From Desulfosporosinus sp. OT (GTDB lineage Bacteria > Bacillota > Desulfitobacteriia > Desulfitobacteriales > Desulfitobacteriaceae), in assembly GCF_000224515.1 (NCBI RefSeq), contig NZ_AGAF01000172.1, positions 1-64,000 of the forward strand: 64,000 bases of DNA. The letters are read 5' to 3'. This document shows, one piece after another, positions 6,673 through 15,127 of this stretch (position 1 is its first letter; the number at the start of each line of letters is the position of its first letter). The notes under the pieces were generated by a model, which ran no database searches, had not been told where the DNA came from, and worked only from the letters and a program-made list of their open reading frames with translations. A program made the translations under genes and the position numbers.

Positions 6673-9393
6673 TTGATTAAGAAAAATGTAGTAATCAACG
6701 GTGTTCCCCAAACGTTACTTGTCGATGGGGAAGCCATCCTATCTAATGTGTTACGAGGACAACTACACATGACAGGAACTAAAGTAGGATGTGGAAAGGC
6801 TCAATGCGGTGCGTGTTCCGTCATTATAAATGGAAAAGTCATCCGTTCCTGTGTCACGAAAATGAAACGGGTTGCCGATAATGCTGATATCACGACCATC
6901 GAAGGAGTAGGTACCAAGGAACATTTACATCCATTGCAGCTTGCTTGGATGATTCATGGAGCCGCTCAATGTGGTTTCTGTACGCCCGGATTTATCGTTT
7001 CAGCAAAACAACTGTTAGAAGAAAATGTGAATCCTACTAGAGAGGATGTCCGTGATTGGTTCCAAAAACACAGGAATGCTTGTCGTTGCACAGGGTATAA
7101 ACCTTTAGTTGACGCCGTCATGGAAGCAGCAAGGCTGATCCGAGGCGAAGTTACGGTTGAAGAATTATTTGTAAAATTACCTGCAGATGGCAAAATTCTC
7201 GGCAGCGAATTCATTCGTCCGTCCGCTACTGCTAAAGTTACCGGTACTTGGGAATTCGGTGCTGATTTAGGACTTAAAATGCCTGAAGAAACTTTGCAAC
7301 TGAAACTGGTTCAAGCAAAGGTTTCGCATGCGAATATCCTTTCGATCGATACATCAGAGGCTGAAAAAATGCCTGGTGTCTACAAAATCATCACCTATAA
7401 AGATGTTGTCGGCAAAAACCAAATCACTGGTTTAATTACTTTCCCGACCAACAAAGGGGATGGCTGGGATCGTCCCATCCTTTGCGAGAAAAAAGTGTTC
7501 CAATTTGGGGATGCCATAGCCATTGTTGCAGCCGATACAGCTGCGCATGCTCAAGCTGCCGTGGAAAAAGTAAAAGTGGAACTTGAATTGCTGCCAGAAT
7601 ATATGAGTGCACCTGCAGCTATGGCAGATGACGCCATTGAAATTCATCCAGGAACGCCCAACGTTTATTTTGAAACTCAGGTTGTCAAGGGTGACGATAC
7701 TGCACCTATTATGGAAAAAGCAGATGTCGTAGTCGAAGACGATTTCTATGTTGGACGTCAGCCTCATCTGCCAATTGAGCCAGATGTTGGTTTTGCTTTC
7801 TTTGATGATGATGGTAAATTGATCATCCATTCTAAGAGTATTGGAATTCACCTCCATCAGGCAATGATTTGTGCCGGGATTGGGATTGAATCTGATAAAC
7901 TGATTTTGGTCCAAAATCCAACTGGCGGAACTTTTGGTTATAAGTTTAGTCCAACGATTGAAGCCTTGTTAGGGGTAGCGGCCGTAGCTACAGGCAGACC
8001 CGTATATCTCGAGTTTGACTATTTCCAACAAACGACGTATACCGGAAAACGTTCGCCATTCTTTATCAATCTTAAATTTGGGGCTACTAAAGAAGGCAAA
8101 TTGCTTGCGATGGAATCCGATTGGTCAGTAGACCACGGTCCCTACTCTGAATTTGGTGATTTGCTCACCATGCGAGGCACCCAGTTCATTGGATGCGGCT
8201 ATAACATCCCCAATATTCGCGGTGAAGGACGTACTGTATGTACCAACCACGCTTGGGGTTCTGCTTTCCGTGGCTACGGATCTCCGCAAAGTACTTTTTC
8301 CTCTGAAGTACTGATGGATGAACTCGCTGAAAAACTAGGTATGGATCCATTTGAACTGCGTTACAAAAATGTTTACAGACCTGGTGATACCACACCGACT
8401 GGCTGTGAACCAGAAGTTTACTGCATGGTTGATATCATGGATAAACTTAAACCAGCCTACGATAAAGCAAAAGAATGGGCTAAACAACCAGCGTCAGGTC
8501 CTGATAAGAAACGTGGATTCGGAATGTCCATCGGTATCTATGGCTCAGGCCTAGATGGAGCGGACAGTTCTGCGGTCAATGCTGAGCTAACTGCAACGGG
8601 TGTTACAATTTATTCTTCCTGGGAAGATCATGGTCAAGGTGCTGACATGGGAACCTTAACCATTGCTCATGAAACTTTACGTCCGTTAGGAATTAAACCG
8701 GAAGAGATTAAACTGGTTATGTGTGACATGGCATTAACTCCAAACAGTGGACCTGCCGGTGGAAGTCGTTCCAATGTAATGTGCGGTAATGCCACGAGGG
8801 TTGCTTGCGAAATGTTATTAAAAGCTGTCACGAAAGCGGATGGAACCTACCGCACCTACGAAGAGATGGTTGCAGAAAAAATACCGACCTATTTCGAAGG
8901 TTCTTGGACTGCTCCCGCTAAAGAGTGCGACGTAACGACCGGACAAGGTAATCCGTTTGCTGTCTATATGTATGGAGCCTTCTTGTCTCAAGTTGAAGTC
9001 GACATCACAACGGGTAAAACTGAAGTCGCCAAAATGACAATGGTTGCCGATGTTGGTACAATTATCAATAAATTAGTTGTCGACGGACAACTCTATGGTG
9101 GATTGATTCAAGGTCTTGGTCTAGCTCTGAGCGAAGATTTCGAGGATCTGAAGAAACACACAGATTTAATCGGCTGCGGACTACCATTTATCAAAGATGC
9201 CCCAGACGATATGGAACTCCTGTATGTAGAAACTCCAAGACCTGAAGGTCCTTACGGAGCTGCTGGTTCGGGAGAATTGCCACTGACATCTCCTCATGCT
9301 TCAATCATTAATGCAATTTACAATGCTTGCGGAGTACGGGTCACTCACTTACCAGCTCGTCCGGAAAAAGTACTCGCTGGATTAAAAGCTTAG
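6673..9393 (+). CDS. mop: Molybdenum aldehyde oxidoreductase (xanthine oxidase family, Mop type)
   Basis: A 906-residue single-chain enzyme, almost the length of the Desulfovibrio gigas Mop (907), which it resembles throughout. It oxidises aldehydes to carboxylic acids with a molybdopterin cytosine dinucleotide cofactor and two [2Fe-2S] clusters. Residues about 1-80 form the plant-ferredoxin-like domain (GCGKAQCGACSV). Residues 80-160 carry the second cluster (CGFCTPGF and HRNACRCTGY). The rest binds the cofactor, with GGTFGYKF, AFRGYGSPQ and the catalytic Glu in GSGELPLTSPHA near residue 870. There is no FAD domain, as in Mop. The start is TTG, ten bases after AAGGAG. Expression probably depends on sigma-54. 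Confidence 0.95.
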   Translation: MIKKNVVINGVPQTLLVDGEAILSNVLRGQLHMTGTKVGCGKAQCGACSVIINGKVIRSCVTKMKRVADNADITTIEGVGTKEHLHPLQLAWMIHGAAQCGFCTPGFIVSAKQLLEENVNPTREDVRDWFQKHRNACRCTGYKPLVDAVMEAARLIRGEVTVEELFVKLPADGKILGSEFIRPSATAKVTGTWEFGADLGLKMPEETLQLKLVQAKVSHANILSIDTSEAEKMPGVYKIITYKDVVGKNQITGLITFPTNKGDGWDRPILCEKKVFQFGDAIAIVAADTAAHAQAAVEKVKVELELLPEYMSAPAAMADDAIEIHPGTPNVYFETQVVKGDDTAPIMEKADVVVEDDFYVGRQPHLPIEPDVGFAFFDDDGKLIIHSKSIGIHLHQAMICAGIGIESDKLILVQNPTGGTFGYKFSPTIEALLGVAAVATGRPVYLEFDYFQQTTYTGKRSPFFINLKFGATKEGKLLAMESDWSVDHGPYSEFGDLLTMRGTQFIGCGYNIPNIRGEGRTVCTNHAWGSAFRGYGSPQSTFSSEVLMDELAEKLGMDPFELRYKNVYRPGDTTPTGCEPEVYCMVDIMDKLKPAYDKAKEWAKQPASGPDKKRGFGMSIGIYGSGLDGADSSAVNAELTATGVTIYSSWEDHGQGADMGTLTIAHETLRPLGIKPEEIKLVMCDMALTPNSGPAGGSRSNVMCGNATRVACEMLLKAVTKADGTYRTYEEMVAEKIPTYFEGSWTAPAKECDVTTGQGNPFAVYMYGAFLSQVEVDITTGKTEVAKMTMVADVGTIINKLVVDGQLYGGLIQGLGLALSEDFEDLKKHTDLIGCGLPFIKDAPDDMELLYVETPRPEGPYGAAGSGELPLTSPHASIINAIYNACGVRVTHLPARPEKVLAGLKA

Positions 9394-9433
9394 TAATAAT
9401 AAATTCCACTTTTGCCCCACAGAATCGAAAACT

Positions 9434-9468
9434 GGAACCTAAAATTGGTAAAGCCAATTTTAGGTTCC
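9434..9468 (+). terminator. Hairpin terminator after mop
   Basis: A perfect 15-bp stem, GGAACCTAAAATTGG with its complement, and a five-base loop lie 40 bases past the mop stop. The T-tail is poor, so termination strength is uncertain, but the hairpin likely separates mop from the downstream operon. Confidence 0.6.
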
Positions 9469-9484
9469 CTACGTTTGTATATAC

Positions 9485-9592
9485 CGCGTCAGAAGGTAAA
9501 AGTTTTGGGTGGGTTCCTTCTCGCCATCACGGTGCCATGCCATCCTGCAAGAAGGCTAATACGTGCGAAGACAGTGTCTTCGGGCGGCGCTC
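9485..9592 (+). repeat. Structured repeat copy E1 (GAAGACA palindrome family)
   Basis: This partial copy carries the TCAGAAGGTAAAAGTTTTGG-like left part and the core palindrome CGAAGACAGTGTCTTCG at 9566-9582, preceded by GGCTAATACGTG. The right arm found in the other copies (GCCAGCCAAGTTTTCTTTA) is missing here. Other copies lie at 9845-9946, 19523-19659 and 31026-31162. Confidence 0.65.
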
Positions 9593-9844
9593 TAACCTCG
9601 AACGTCCTGTTCGAGTTTTGGCTACAGGGACACTCGGCAATCACGACACCATGCCAATCCACACTGCAGGAGTATGCGTAATGAGTTGCAGTGTGGCGAT
9701 AAGCTCGTCCGCTTATCGTCATAGCGGTGTTCTAACCTCGAACATCCTTGTTCGAGTCATGGCCAGCGGTCCCTTCTCGCCATTGCGGCGCATTGCCATC
9801 AAAGTCGGTTTTTAACCTCGGACGTCCTGTCCGAGTCATGGCTG
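9593..9844 (+). repeat. Array of five hairpins, three with a shared CTCGAAC-type stem
   Basis: Three hairpins at 9597-9615, 9737-9756 and 9817-9835 share the frame TAACCTCG...CGAG and a loop of GTCCT or ATCCTT; the third has a compensating A-T to G-C change in the stem. Two more hairpins lie between them: a 10-bp stem pairing 9659-9668 with 9687-9696, and CGATAAGC/GCTTATCG at 9697-9718. Frames that read through this stretch look non-coding. It may be a structured RNA or a REP-like array. Confidence 0.6.
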
Positions 9845-9946
9845 GCGCATAAGTACAACTTGGCAATCGCCTTCGCTAGGGCTGACAGAATGATTAATAC
9901 GTGCGAAGACAGTGTCTTCGTGTGGGCGCTAGCTAAGTTTTCTTTA
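9845..9946 (+). repeat. Structured repeat copy E2
   Basis: The core palindrome CGAAGACAGTGTCTTCG lies at 9904-9920, followed by the right arm GGCGCTAGCTAAGTTTTC at 9925 onward. The left part, with GCATAAG and CGCCTTCGC, matches the copy at 31026-31162 in the opposite orientation. It ends about 35 bases before the next gene. Confidence 0.65.
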
Positions 9947-9982
9947 CTCGCAGGCAATAACTTTAAGGAAGTGGGTGTGCAG

Positions 9983-12286
9983 ATGGAACAGGACGAACTA
10001 AAAAGACAAGAAGATAAATGTACTCAAGAGAATCCCCCTGCCTGTACTGCTGGTTGTCCAATCCACGTAGATGCTCGGAAATTGATGCGGGACATTAAAA
10101 ATCAGGACTTAAAAAGCGCCTTAGCAACACTTCAGAAAAAGCAGCCTTTTCCTGGAATCATTGGGAGAATTTGTGATCATCCTTGTGAGAATGTCTGTAA
10201 ACGCCAAGATGTTGGATCGCCTATCGCTATTTCGGCTCTAGAGAGATATTGTGTGCAAGACCAATCTGTAAAAATAGCAAAAGTAATGAAAGTCCCCCCA
10301 AAAAGTCAGACCGTTACGGTAGTTGGTTCAGGTCTTCGAGGCCTAACTGCAGCTTATGACTTGGCTAAAAAAGGATATAAGGTTAGTCTGTTTGAGAAAG
10401 CAGATCGTCTTGGCGGAAACCTGTGGAGTTTTTCTGAGCACCAGCTACCCCCAGAGGTTATAGTCGAGGAACTGTCCGTTTTAAACCGACTTAACGTTCA
10501 AATAGAGCTAAACAAGGCAATAAACCAGCAGGATTTAGCTACACTTCAAAAAAAATTCAATGTAGTGTATCTTGGTTTTGCAGATCAATCAAAAGAAGTT
10601 TTAGAACTCTTAGGCCAACAAGACGAGGTCGACCCTGTAACCTGTGCCACTCCGATCACAGGAATATTTAGCGGATCCCTTATAGGCAATGACTCGCCCA
10701 TTATGGCTGTTGCTGATGGCCGGAAGGCGGCAGTCTCTATAGATAGATATTTACAGGGTGTTTCCTTAACAGCTTCACGGGAAGGTGAAGGGGCTCACGG
10801 CACCAAGTTATTTGTCAATACTAAGGGGATCACCCCTTTACCAGTAGTGCCAATAAGTGACGAGCTTGGAGGTTATACTGCTGAGGAAGCTCTTCAGGAA
10901 GCAAGTAGGTGCCTAGATTGTCAATGTCTCGAATGTGTGAAGGCCTGCAAATACTTAGAAAACTACGGTAGTTACCCCAAAAAATATTTACGACAAATAT
11001 ACAATAATGATTCAATCGTGATGGGTATGCGCCACGGAAATAAAATGATCAATTCCTGTTCTCTCTGTGGATTGTGTGCAGAAGTTTGTCCTCAAGGACT
11101 AGACCTTGGAGAGACTTGTAAAGCAACTCGGGAGAGCATGGTGAACAAAGGAAAAATGCCCCCTTCAGCCCATGATTTTGCACTAAGAGATATGGCTTTT
11201 AGTAACAGTGATGCCTTTGTTTTGTCCAGACATCAACCAGGCAATAATTCCAGTAAGTATGTTTTCTTTCCGGGGTGTCAATTAAGCGCTTCGTCACCTG
11301 AGCAGGTGGAAATGGTTTATGCTTATTTAACTGAAAAGCTTTCTGGAGGAGTAGCTCTCATGTTACGTTGCTGTGGTGCTCCGGCAGATTGGGCAGGAGA
11401 ACAAAACTTATACCGCAGCAATTTGGACGATTTGGTTCGGGAATGGGAAAGCCTAGGCAAACCGAAGATCATCGTCGCCTGTCCAACTTGTCACAGCATG
11501 TTCCGAGATAAGTTCCCTGAGCTAGTCTCTTTGTGGGAGTTGATGGCTGATTTAGATCTTCCTAGTCAAGCAATCAGAGTGAGGGGTAAACAAGTCGCAG
11601 TGCAGGATGCTTGCACTGCGCGACATGAACCGGTTATCCTGGACGCTGTACGAAACATTTTAACCAGGCAGGGTTTTGACATTGAAGAATTGCCCTACAG
11701 TAAAGAACGGACCAAGTGTTGTGGTTTTGGAGGGCTGACCTCCTTTGCCAATCCTGAGTTGGCTAAAAAGATCGTCGAAGATCGAATCAGTGAAAGCACA
11801 ACAGACTATGCAGCTTACTGTGCTATGTGCAGAGATAACTTTGCATCTAAAGGCAAGCGTACGTTTCATTTATTAGATTTACTATTCGGAGTTAACCTCG
11901 AAGAGGCCTCTGTCAGGCCTAGTGCTGGATTTTCTTATCGTCAAGAGAATCGAGCTAAACTAAAAAGAAAGTTATTAGAATCACTGTGGAAAGAAACTCC
12001 ACCGGAAAGGGAAGGAGCGTATCGTAACATTAACCTTCTATTAAACGAAAAAGTACAGGAGATTATGGAGGAGCGGCGTATTCTTATCGAAGATATTCAA
12101 CAGGTCATAGAATTTGCCGAGCGAACAGGAAGAAAGTTCATCAATCCGGACAATGGACACAGTTTAGCTCATTTCCGCCCTGTTAAGGTAACCTATTGGG
12201 TTGAATATCAAGCACAAGAGCAGGGTTTTGTGGTTCTAAATGTTTATAGCCATCGAATGGAAATTGTGGAGGAAAGCCATGAGTAA
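9983..12286 (+). CDS. NAD(P)/Fe-S oxidoreductase with GltD-like, dicluster and CCG domains (DVU_1558-like)
   Basis: A 767-residue multidomain redox protein. Residues about 10-95 resemble the GltD-type Fe-S entry domain (CTAGCPIHVD, then CDHPCENVC). A Rossmann motif, VVGSGLRGLTAAYDLAKKG, lies near residue 115. A dicluster ferredoxin region follows (CLDCQCLECVKACKYL and CSLCGLCAEVCPQG). Two HdrB-like cysteine-rich CCG segments end the redox part (RCCGAPADWAG with ACPTCHS, and KCCGFGGLTSF). The C-terminus is helical. It probably passes electrons between Mop and NAD(P)H or another carrier; partner and direction are unknown. ATG 9983 is preferred (GTG 9977 is possible); AAGGAAG lies upstream. It overlaps the next gene by 8 bases. 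Confidence 0.8.
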   Translation: MEQDELKRQEDKCTQENPPACTAGCPIHVDARKLMRDIKNQDLKSALATLQKKQPFPGIIGRICDHPCENVCKRQDVGSPIAISALERYCVQDQSVKIAKVMKVPPKSQTVTVVGSGLRGLTAAYDLAKKGYKVSLFEKADRLGGNLWSFSEHQLPPEVIVEELSVLNRLNVQIELNKAINQQDLATLQKKFNVVYLGFADQSKEVLELLGQQDEVDPVTCATPITGIFSGSLIGNDSPIMAVADGRKAAVSIDRYLQGVSLTASREGEGAHGTKLFVNTKGITPLPVVPISDELGGYTAEEALQEASRCLDCQCLECVKACKYLENYGSYPKKYLRQIYNNDSIVMGMRHGNKMINSCSLCGLCAEVCPQGLDLGETCKATRESMVNKGKMPPSAHDFALRDMAFSNSDAFVLSRHQPGNNSSKYVFFPGCQLSASSPEQVEMVYAYLTEKLSGGVALMLRCCGAPADWAGEQNLYRSNLDDLVREWESLGKPKIIVACPTCHSMFRDKFPELVSLWELMADLDLPSQAIRVRGKQVAVQDACTARHEPVILDAVRNILTRQGFDIEELPYSKERTKCCGFGGLTSFANPELAKKIVEDRISESTTDYAAYCAMCRDNFASKGKRTFHLLDLLFGVNLEEASVRPSAGFSYRQENRAKLKRKLLESLWKETPPEREGAYRNINLLLNEKVQEIMEERRILIEDIQQVIEFAERTGRKFINPDNGHSLAHFRPVKVTYWVEYQAQEQGFVVLNVYSHRMEIVEESHE

Positions 12287-12491
12287 CACACTGAAACAGA
12301 CGCCGAAGCCCCTTTGGAAGTGCGGAAAATGTGGGGGAGAACTTAAGCGTGGTTCGGTTAAGGCGTCATATTTGGGCAATGATTTCGAGGTAGAAGAACT
12401 AAAATGTCTTAACTGTGGTTTGGTGTTAATTGATGAGGAACTGGCTTTAGGGAAAATGTTCGAAGTAGAACAAAGTCTTGAGGATAAATAG
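12279..12491 (+). CDS. Small zinc-ribbon redox protein (DVU_1557-like)
   Basis: A 70-residue protein with two CxxC pairs (CGKCGG near residue 15 and CLNCG near residue 44), forming a rubredoxin/zinc-ribbon-like knuckle. The ATG at 12279 follows GGAGGAAAG and overlaps the end of the preceding gene; the longer frame from 12240 lies inside it. Small proteins of this type accompany the aldehyde oxidoreductase neighbourhood in sulfate reducers. Whether it binds iron for electron transfer or zinc for structure cannot be decided. Confidence 0.7.
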   Translation: MSNTLKQTPKPLWKCGKCGGELKRGSVKASYLGNDFEVEELKCLNCGLVLIDEELALGKMFEVEQSLEDK

Positions 12492-12503
12492 AGGAGGAGA
12501 AAA

Positions 12504-12950
12504 ATGGCCGCCGATGCTTTTCGAATGTTTCAATTGGCCACACAGGGGTTTTGCTGCAGCCAAATTATCTTAATTCTAGGCTTAGATGAACTAGGAAAAG
12601 AAAACCCGGACTTAATTAAAGCAATGCAAGGTCTCTGTGGAGGCATAGGACGATCTGGAAAAACCTGTGGAGCCCTTACCGGCGGGGCATGTCTAATTGG
12701 TTTAAATGTTGGGAAAGGAACACCCAGCGAATTGGGTCATCCCAAGATCAATCTCATGATCAATGACTTGATGGAGTGGTTTGAATACACTCATGGTAGT
12801 ATCGATTGTGAGGGGATCTTAGATCACTCCTTGGATGAAGGCAATGAATATCCTGTACAGTGTGGTAATATTGTTTCAGCAACCTTAAGCAAAGTGCAAG
12901 AAATTTTGGCAACTTATTCAGAAGACTCAGAGTTAACGGATGAGGACTAG
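12504..12950 (+). CDS. C-GCAxxG-C-C family protein (DVU_1555-like)
   Basis: A 148-residue protein with the Cys pattern of the C_GCAxxG_C_C family: FCCSQIIL near residue 18, LCGGIGRSGKTCGALTGGA near residues 46-65, and a late Cys pair around CEGILDH and YPVQCG. These proteins are thought to bind a redox cofactor or metal; no reaction is established. It sits 12 bases after the zinc-ribbon gene with GAGGAGG before its ATG, clearly within the operon. This family member is a regular part of the Mop-associated gene set. Confidence 0.75.
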   Translation: MAADAFRMFQLATQGFCCSQIILILGLDELGKENPDLIKAMQGLCGGIGRSGKTCGALTGGACLIGLNVGKGTPSELGHPKINLMINDLMEWFEYTHGSIDCEGILDHSLDEGNEYPVQCGNIVSATLSKVQEILATYSEDSELTDED

Positions 12951-13037
12951 TACAGAGGTCAAAAGCTGGAAGTCTAAAGTTTATAAGCCAGTATTCAAAA
13001 ATAAGAAACCGCTGGGAGTCTTGGAAGTGGATAAATT

Positions 13038-13766
13038 GTGAAAAACGATGTTTTTAAATTATATGAGGGTGACCTGCTCAGGCAATCCACCGGAGATACT
13101 TTGCGGCCAGGGGGATACTTCTTAACAGACTTGGGAGTTAAAAGTTGTGATTTTCTCCCAGGTTCTGTGATCTTAGATGTGGGCTGCGGCAGTGGCGCAA
13201 CGGTAGAGCGTTTAGTTTCTCATTATCAGCTCCAAGCTATCGGTATAGACCCATCAGAAGTGTTATTAGAGATTGGAAGAAAGAAGAATTCAGGACTAAA
13301 CCTGATTCAAGGATGCGGTGAAGATCTGCCCTTTCCGATTAACCACGTGGATGGGGTCTTCGCTGAGTGTGCATTGTCCGTAATGTTTGACCCTGATCAG
13401 GTGATAAAAGAGGTTTTTAGGGTGCTCAAACCGGATGGAAGGTTGGTCATTAATGATGTCTATGCTAGAAATCCTGAGGGTCTGAAATCCCTCCAAGAAC
13501 TTAATTTTGATTCATGCATACGTAGAGCGCTGCCTAAAGAGCAATTAATTAATAAACTTAACGGACAAGGGTTTGAAATTGTTCATTGGAGCGATCATAC
13601 CAATCTACTGACCCAACTAACGGTTAACCTGATCATGACTCATGGCTCAATGACCGAGTTTTGGCTTAAGTCTTCTTCGTGCTCAGTTGATCCCATCCTT
13701 GCTCAAGCTGCGATTAAGCAAGCGAAGATGGGATATTTTCAACTAATTGCCCGAAAAGGTTGCTAA
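13038..13766 (+). CDS. SAM-dependent methyltransferase (DVU_1556-like, TrsM)
   Basis: A 242-residue class I methyltransferase. Motif I, ILDVGCGSGATVERL, lies near residues 45-60, followed by IGIDPSEVLL, the ECALSVMFDP segment and VLKPDGRLVINDVY typical of the UbiE/Methyltransf_11 fold. The start is GTG 13038 with GGAAGTGG upstream. It comes just before the radical SAM gene TrsS; this pairing recurs in the DVU_1551-1557 neighbourhood, so the two probably act on the same unknown substrate. It is not a recognisable menaquinone or cobalamin methyltransferase. Confidence 0.78.
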   Translation: MKNDVFKLYEGDLLRQSTGDTLRPGGYFLTDLGVKSCDFLPGSVILDVGCGSGATVERLVSHYQLQAIGIDPSEVLLEIGRKKNSGLNLIQGCGEDLPFPINHVDGVFAECALSVMFDPDQVIKEVFRVLKPDGRLVINDVYARNPEGLKSLQELNFDSCIRRALPKEQLINKLNGQGFEIVHWSDHTNLLTQLTVNLIMTHGSMTEFWLKSSSCSVDPILAQAAIKQAKMGYFQLIARKGC

Positions 13767-13789
13767 CTGCAGTTAGAGAGGGAAAATAA

Positions 13790-15124
13790 ATGGAAATAAT
13801 AGACTCAACATTACTTTCTGAGACACAGAGCTTGTGTCCGGAATGCTTGAGACTCACTTCGGCTCAAAGAGTGGTTAAAGATGACAAGGTCTATCTTGTG
13901 AAACGTTGCCCCGAACATGGTGAATATCGAACCCTGCTTTGGAGGGGAAACCCTCAATGGGATTCATGGGTTAGGCCTACAATTCCGACGCCTCCTAAGG
14001 AATGTTTTACCCATGTTGAGAAAGGGTGCCCCTTCGATTGTGGTTTATGTGAAGACCATTACAAGACGACTTGTACGGCTCTGCTTGAGGTTACCCAGCG
14101 TTGCAATCTAAACTGCCGGTATTGTTTTGCCAATGCAGGATCCGAGCTTGACGAACCTTCCTTAGAGGTCATCGAAGGGTGGTACAAAAACGTACTGGTT
14201 GCTAGTGGACCAGTTAATATCCAGTTATCGGGCGGTGAGCCAACCCTCAGGAACGATCTGCCTGAAATCTTGGATATGGGGAGAAAACTAGGTTTTAAGT
14301 TTATCCAACTTAATACAAATGGCCTGCGATTGGCTGAAGATCCTATCTTTTTGAGTCAGTTGAAAGAGGCGGGACTTAGTTCCGTGTTTTTACAATTTGA
14401 TGGTACTGAGGACCAAATTTATCAGTCAATCAGAGGACGAAGTCTCTTTGATCTTAAGGTTAAAGCGATAGGAAACTGTGGTGAACATGGAATCGGAGTT
14501 GTCTTAGTACCGACCCTGATCCCAGGCATAAACACTCATAATATCGGAGGGATCATTAAGTTTGCCTTAGAAAATAATCCGACCGTCCGAGGGGTTCACT
14601 TTCAACCCGTAAGTTATTTTGGAAGAATTCCTCAAGAACCCTCGGATCAAGATCGGATTACTCTCCCAGAAGTTATTCAAGCGATCGAGGAACAAACGGA
14701 TGGCCTGATCAAAGCGGATAACTTGAAACCTCACAATGGTCGCTGCTCTTTTAGTGGCAATTTTAATAGACAACTGGATGGAAGTCTGAAGCCTATTGTC
14801 AACAGTTCGTGTTGTAACGGACCAGAGCGAGCGGATGAGTTAGCTAGAAAAACGCGAACTTTTGTGGCTCGGCAGTGGTCAGGGGCAGAAAAGTTCAGTA
14901 TTCAGGCTCCCTGCTCGAACTCCTGGGATAATCTAATCCAACAGTTAAAGACCTATGCTTTCTCGATCAGCGGCATGGCTTTTCAAGACGTGTGGAATGT
15001 CGATATCGAACGCTTAAAAAACTGTTGTATTCATGTCGTAAGTCCTGAAGGTACGTTAATTCCTTTCTGTGCTTATAACCTCACTGACAAACAAGGGCAC
15101 TCAATTTATCGGAGGGAGAGATAG
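13790..15124 (+). CDS. trsS: Radical SAM protein TrsS (DVU_1554-like)
   Basis: A 444-residue radical SAM enzyme. An N-terminal Cys-rich segment (CPECLRL, then GCPFDCGLCEDH near residues 80-90) precedes the SAM cluster motif CNLNCRYCF near residues 105-113 and a QLSGGEPTLRNDL motif. The C-terminus has more Cys, including SSCCNG and NCCIHVV. The layout resembles the tetraether-lipid-synthase/MJ0619 group, which uses extra clusters. In some genomes TrsS is a selenoprotein; here the frame is uninterrupted and uses Cys. The substrate is unknown. It is tightly placed between the methyltransferase and the AMP ligase, with a three-base gap to the latter. Confidence 0.82.
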   Translation: MEIIDSTLLSETQSLCPECLRLTSAQRVVKDDKVYLVKRCPEHGEYRTLLWRGNPQWDSWVRPTIPTPPKECFTHVEKGCPFDCGLCEDHYKTTCTALLEVTQRCNLNCRYCFANAGSELDEPSLEVIEGWYKNVLVASGPVNIQLSGGEPTLRNDLPEILDMGRKLGFKFIQLNTNGLRLAEDPIFLSQLKEAGLSSVFLQFDGTEDQIYQSIRGRSLFDLKVKAIGNCGEHGIGVVLVPTLIPGINTHNIGGIIKFALENNPTVRGVHFQPVSYFGRIPQEPSDQDRITLPEVIQAIEEQTDGLIKADNLKPHNGRCSFSGNFNRQLDGSLKPIVNSSCCNGPERADELARKTRTFVARQWSGAEKFSIQAPCSNSWDNLIQQLKTYAFSISGMAFQDVWNVDIERLKNCCIHVVSPEGTLIPFCAYNLTDKQGHSIYRRER

Positions 15125-15127
15125 GGT

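Noticed and set aside
9327..9815. Overlapping open frames across the mop end and the hairpin array
   Set aside because: They lack ribosome sites, overlap a strong mop-end hairpin and repeats, and their peptides look like translated palindromes rather than a protein.
9597..9835. tRNA-like T-arm (TTCGAGTC)
   Set aside because: No acceptor stem, anticodon arm or CCA end; the match is only the hairpin repeat.
9593..9844. CRISPR-like array
   Set aside because: Repeats are too few, not of equal length, and separated by unrelated hairpins with no spacer-like units or cas genes.
13790..15124. Selenocysteine in TrsS
   Set aside because: The frame contains no in-frame TGA before the stop; Cys is used throughout.
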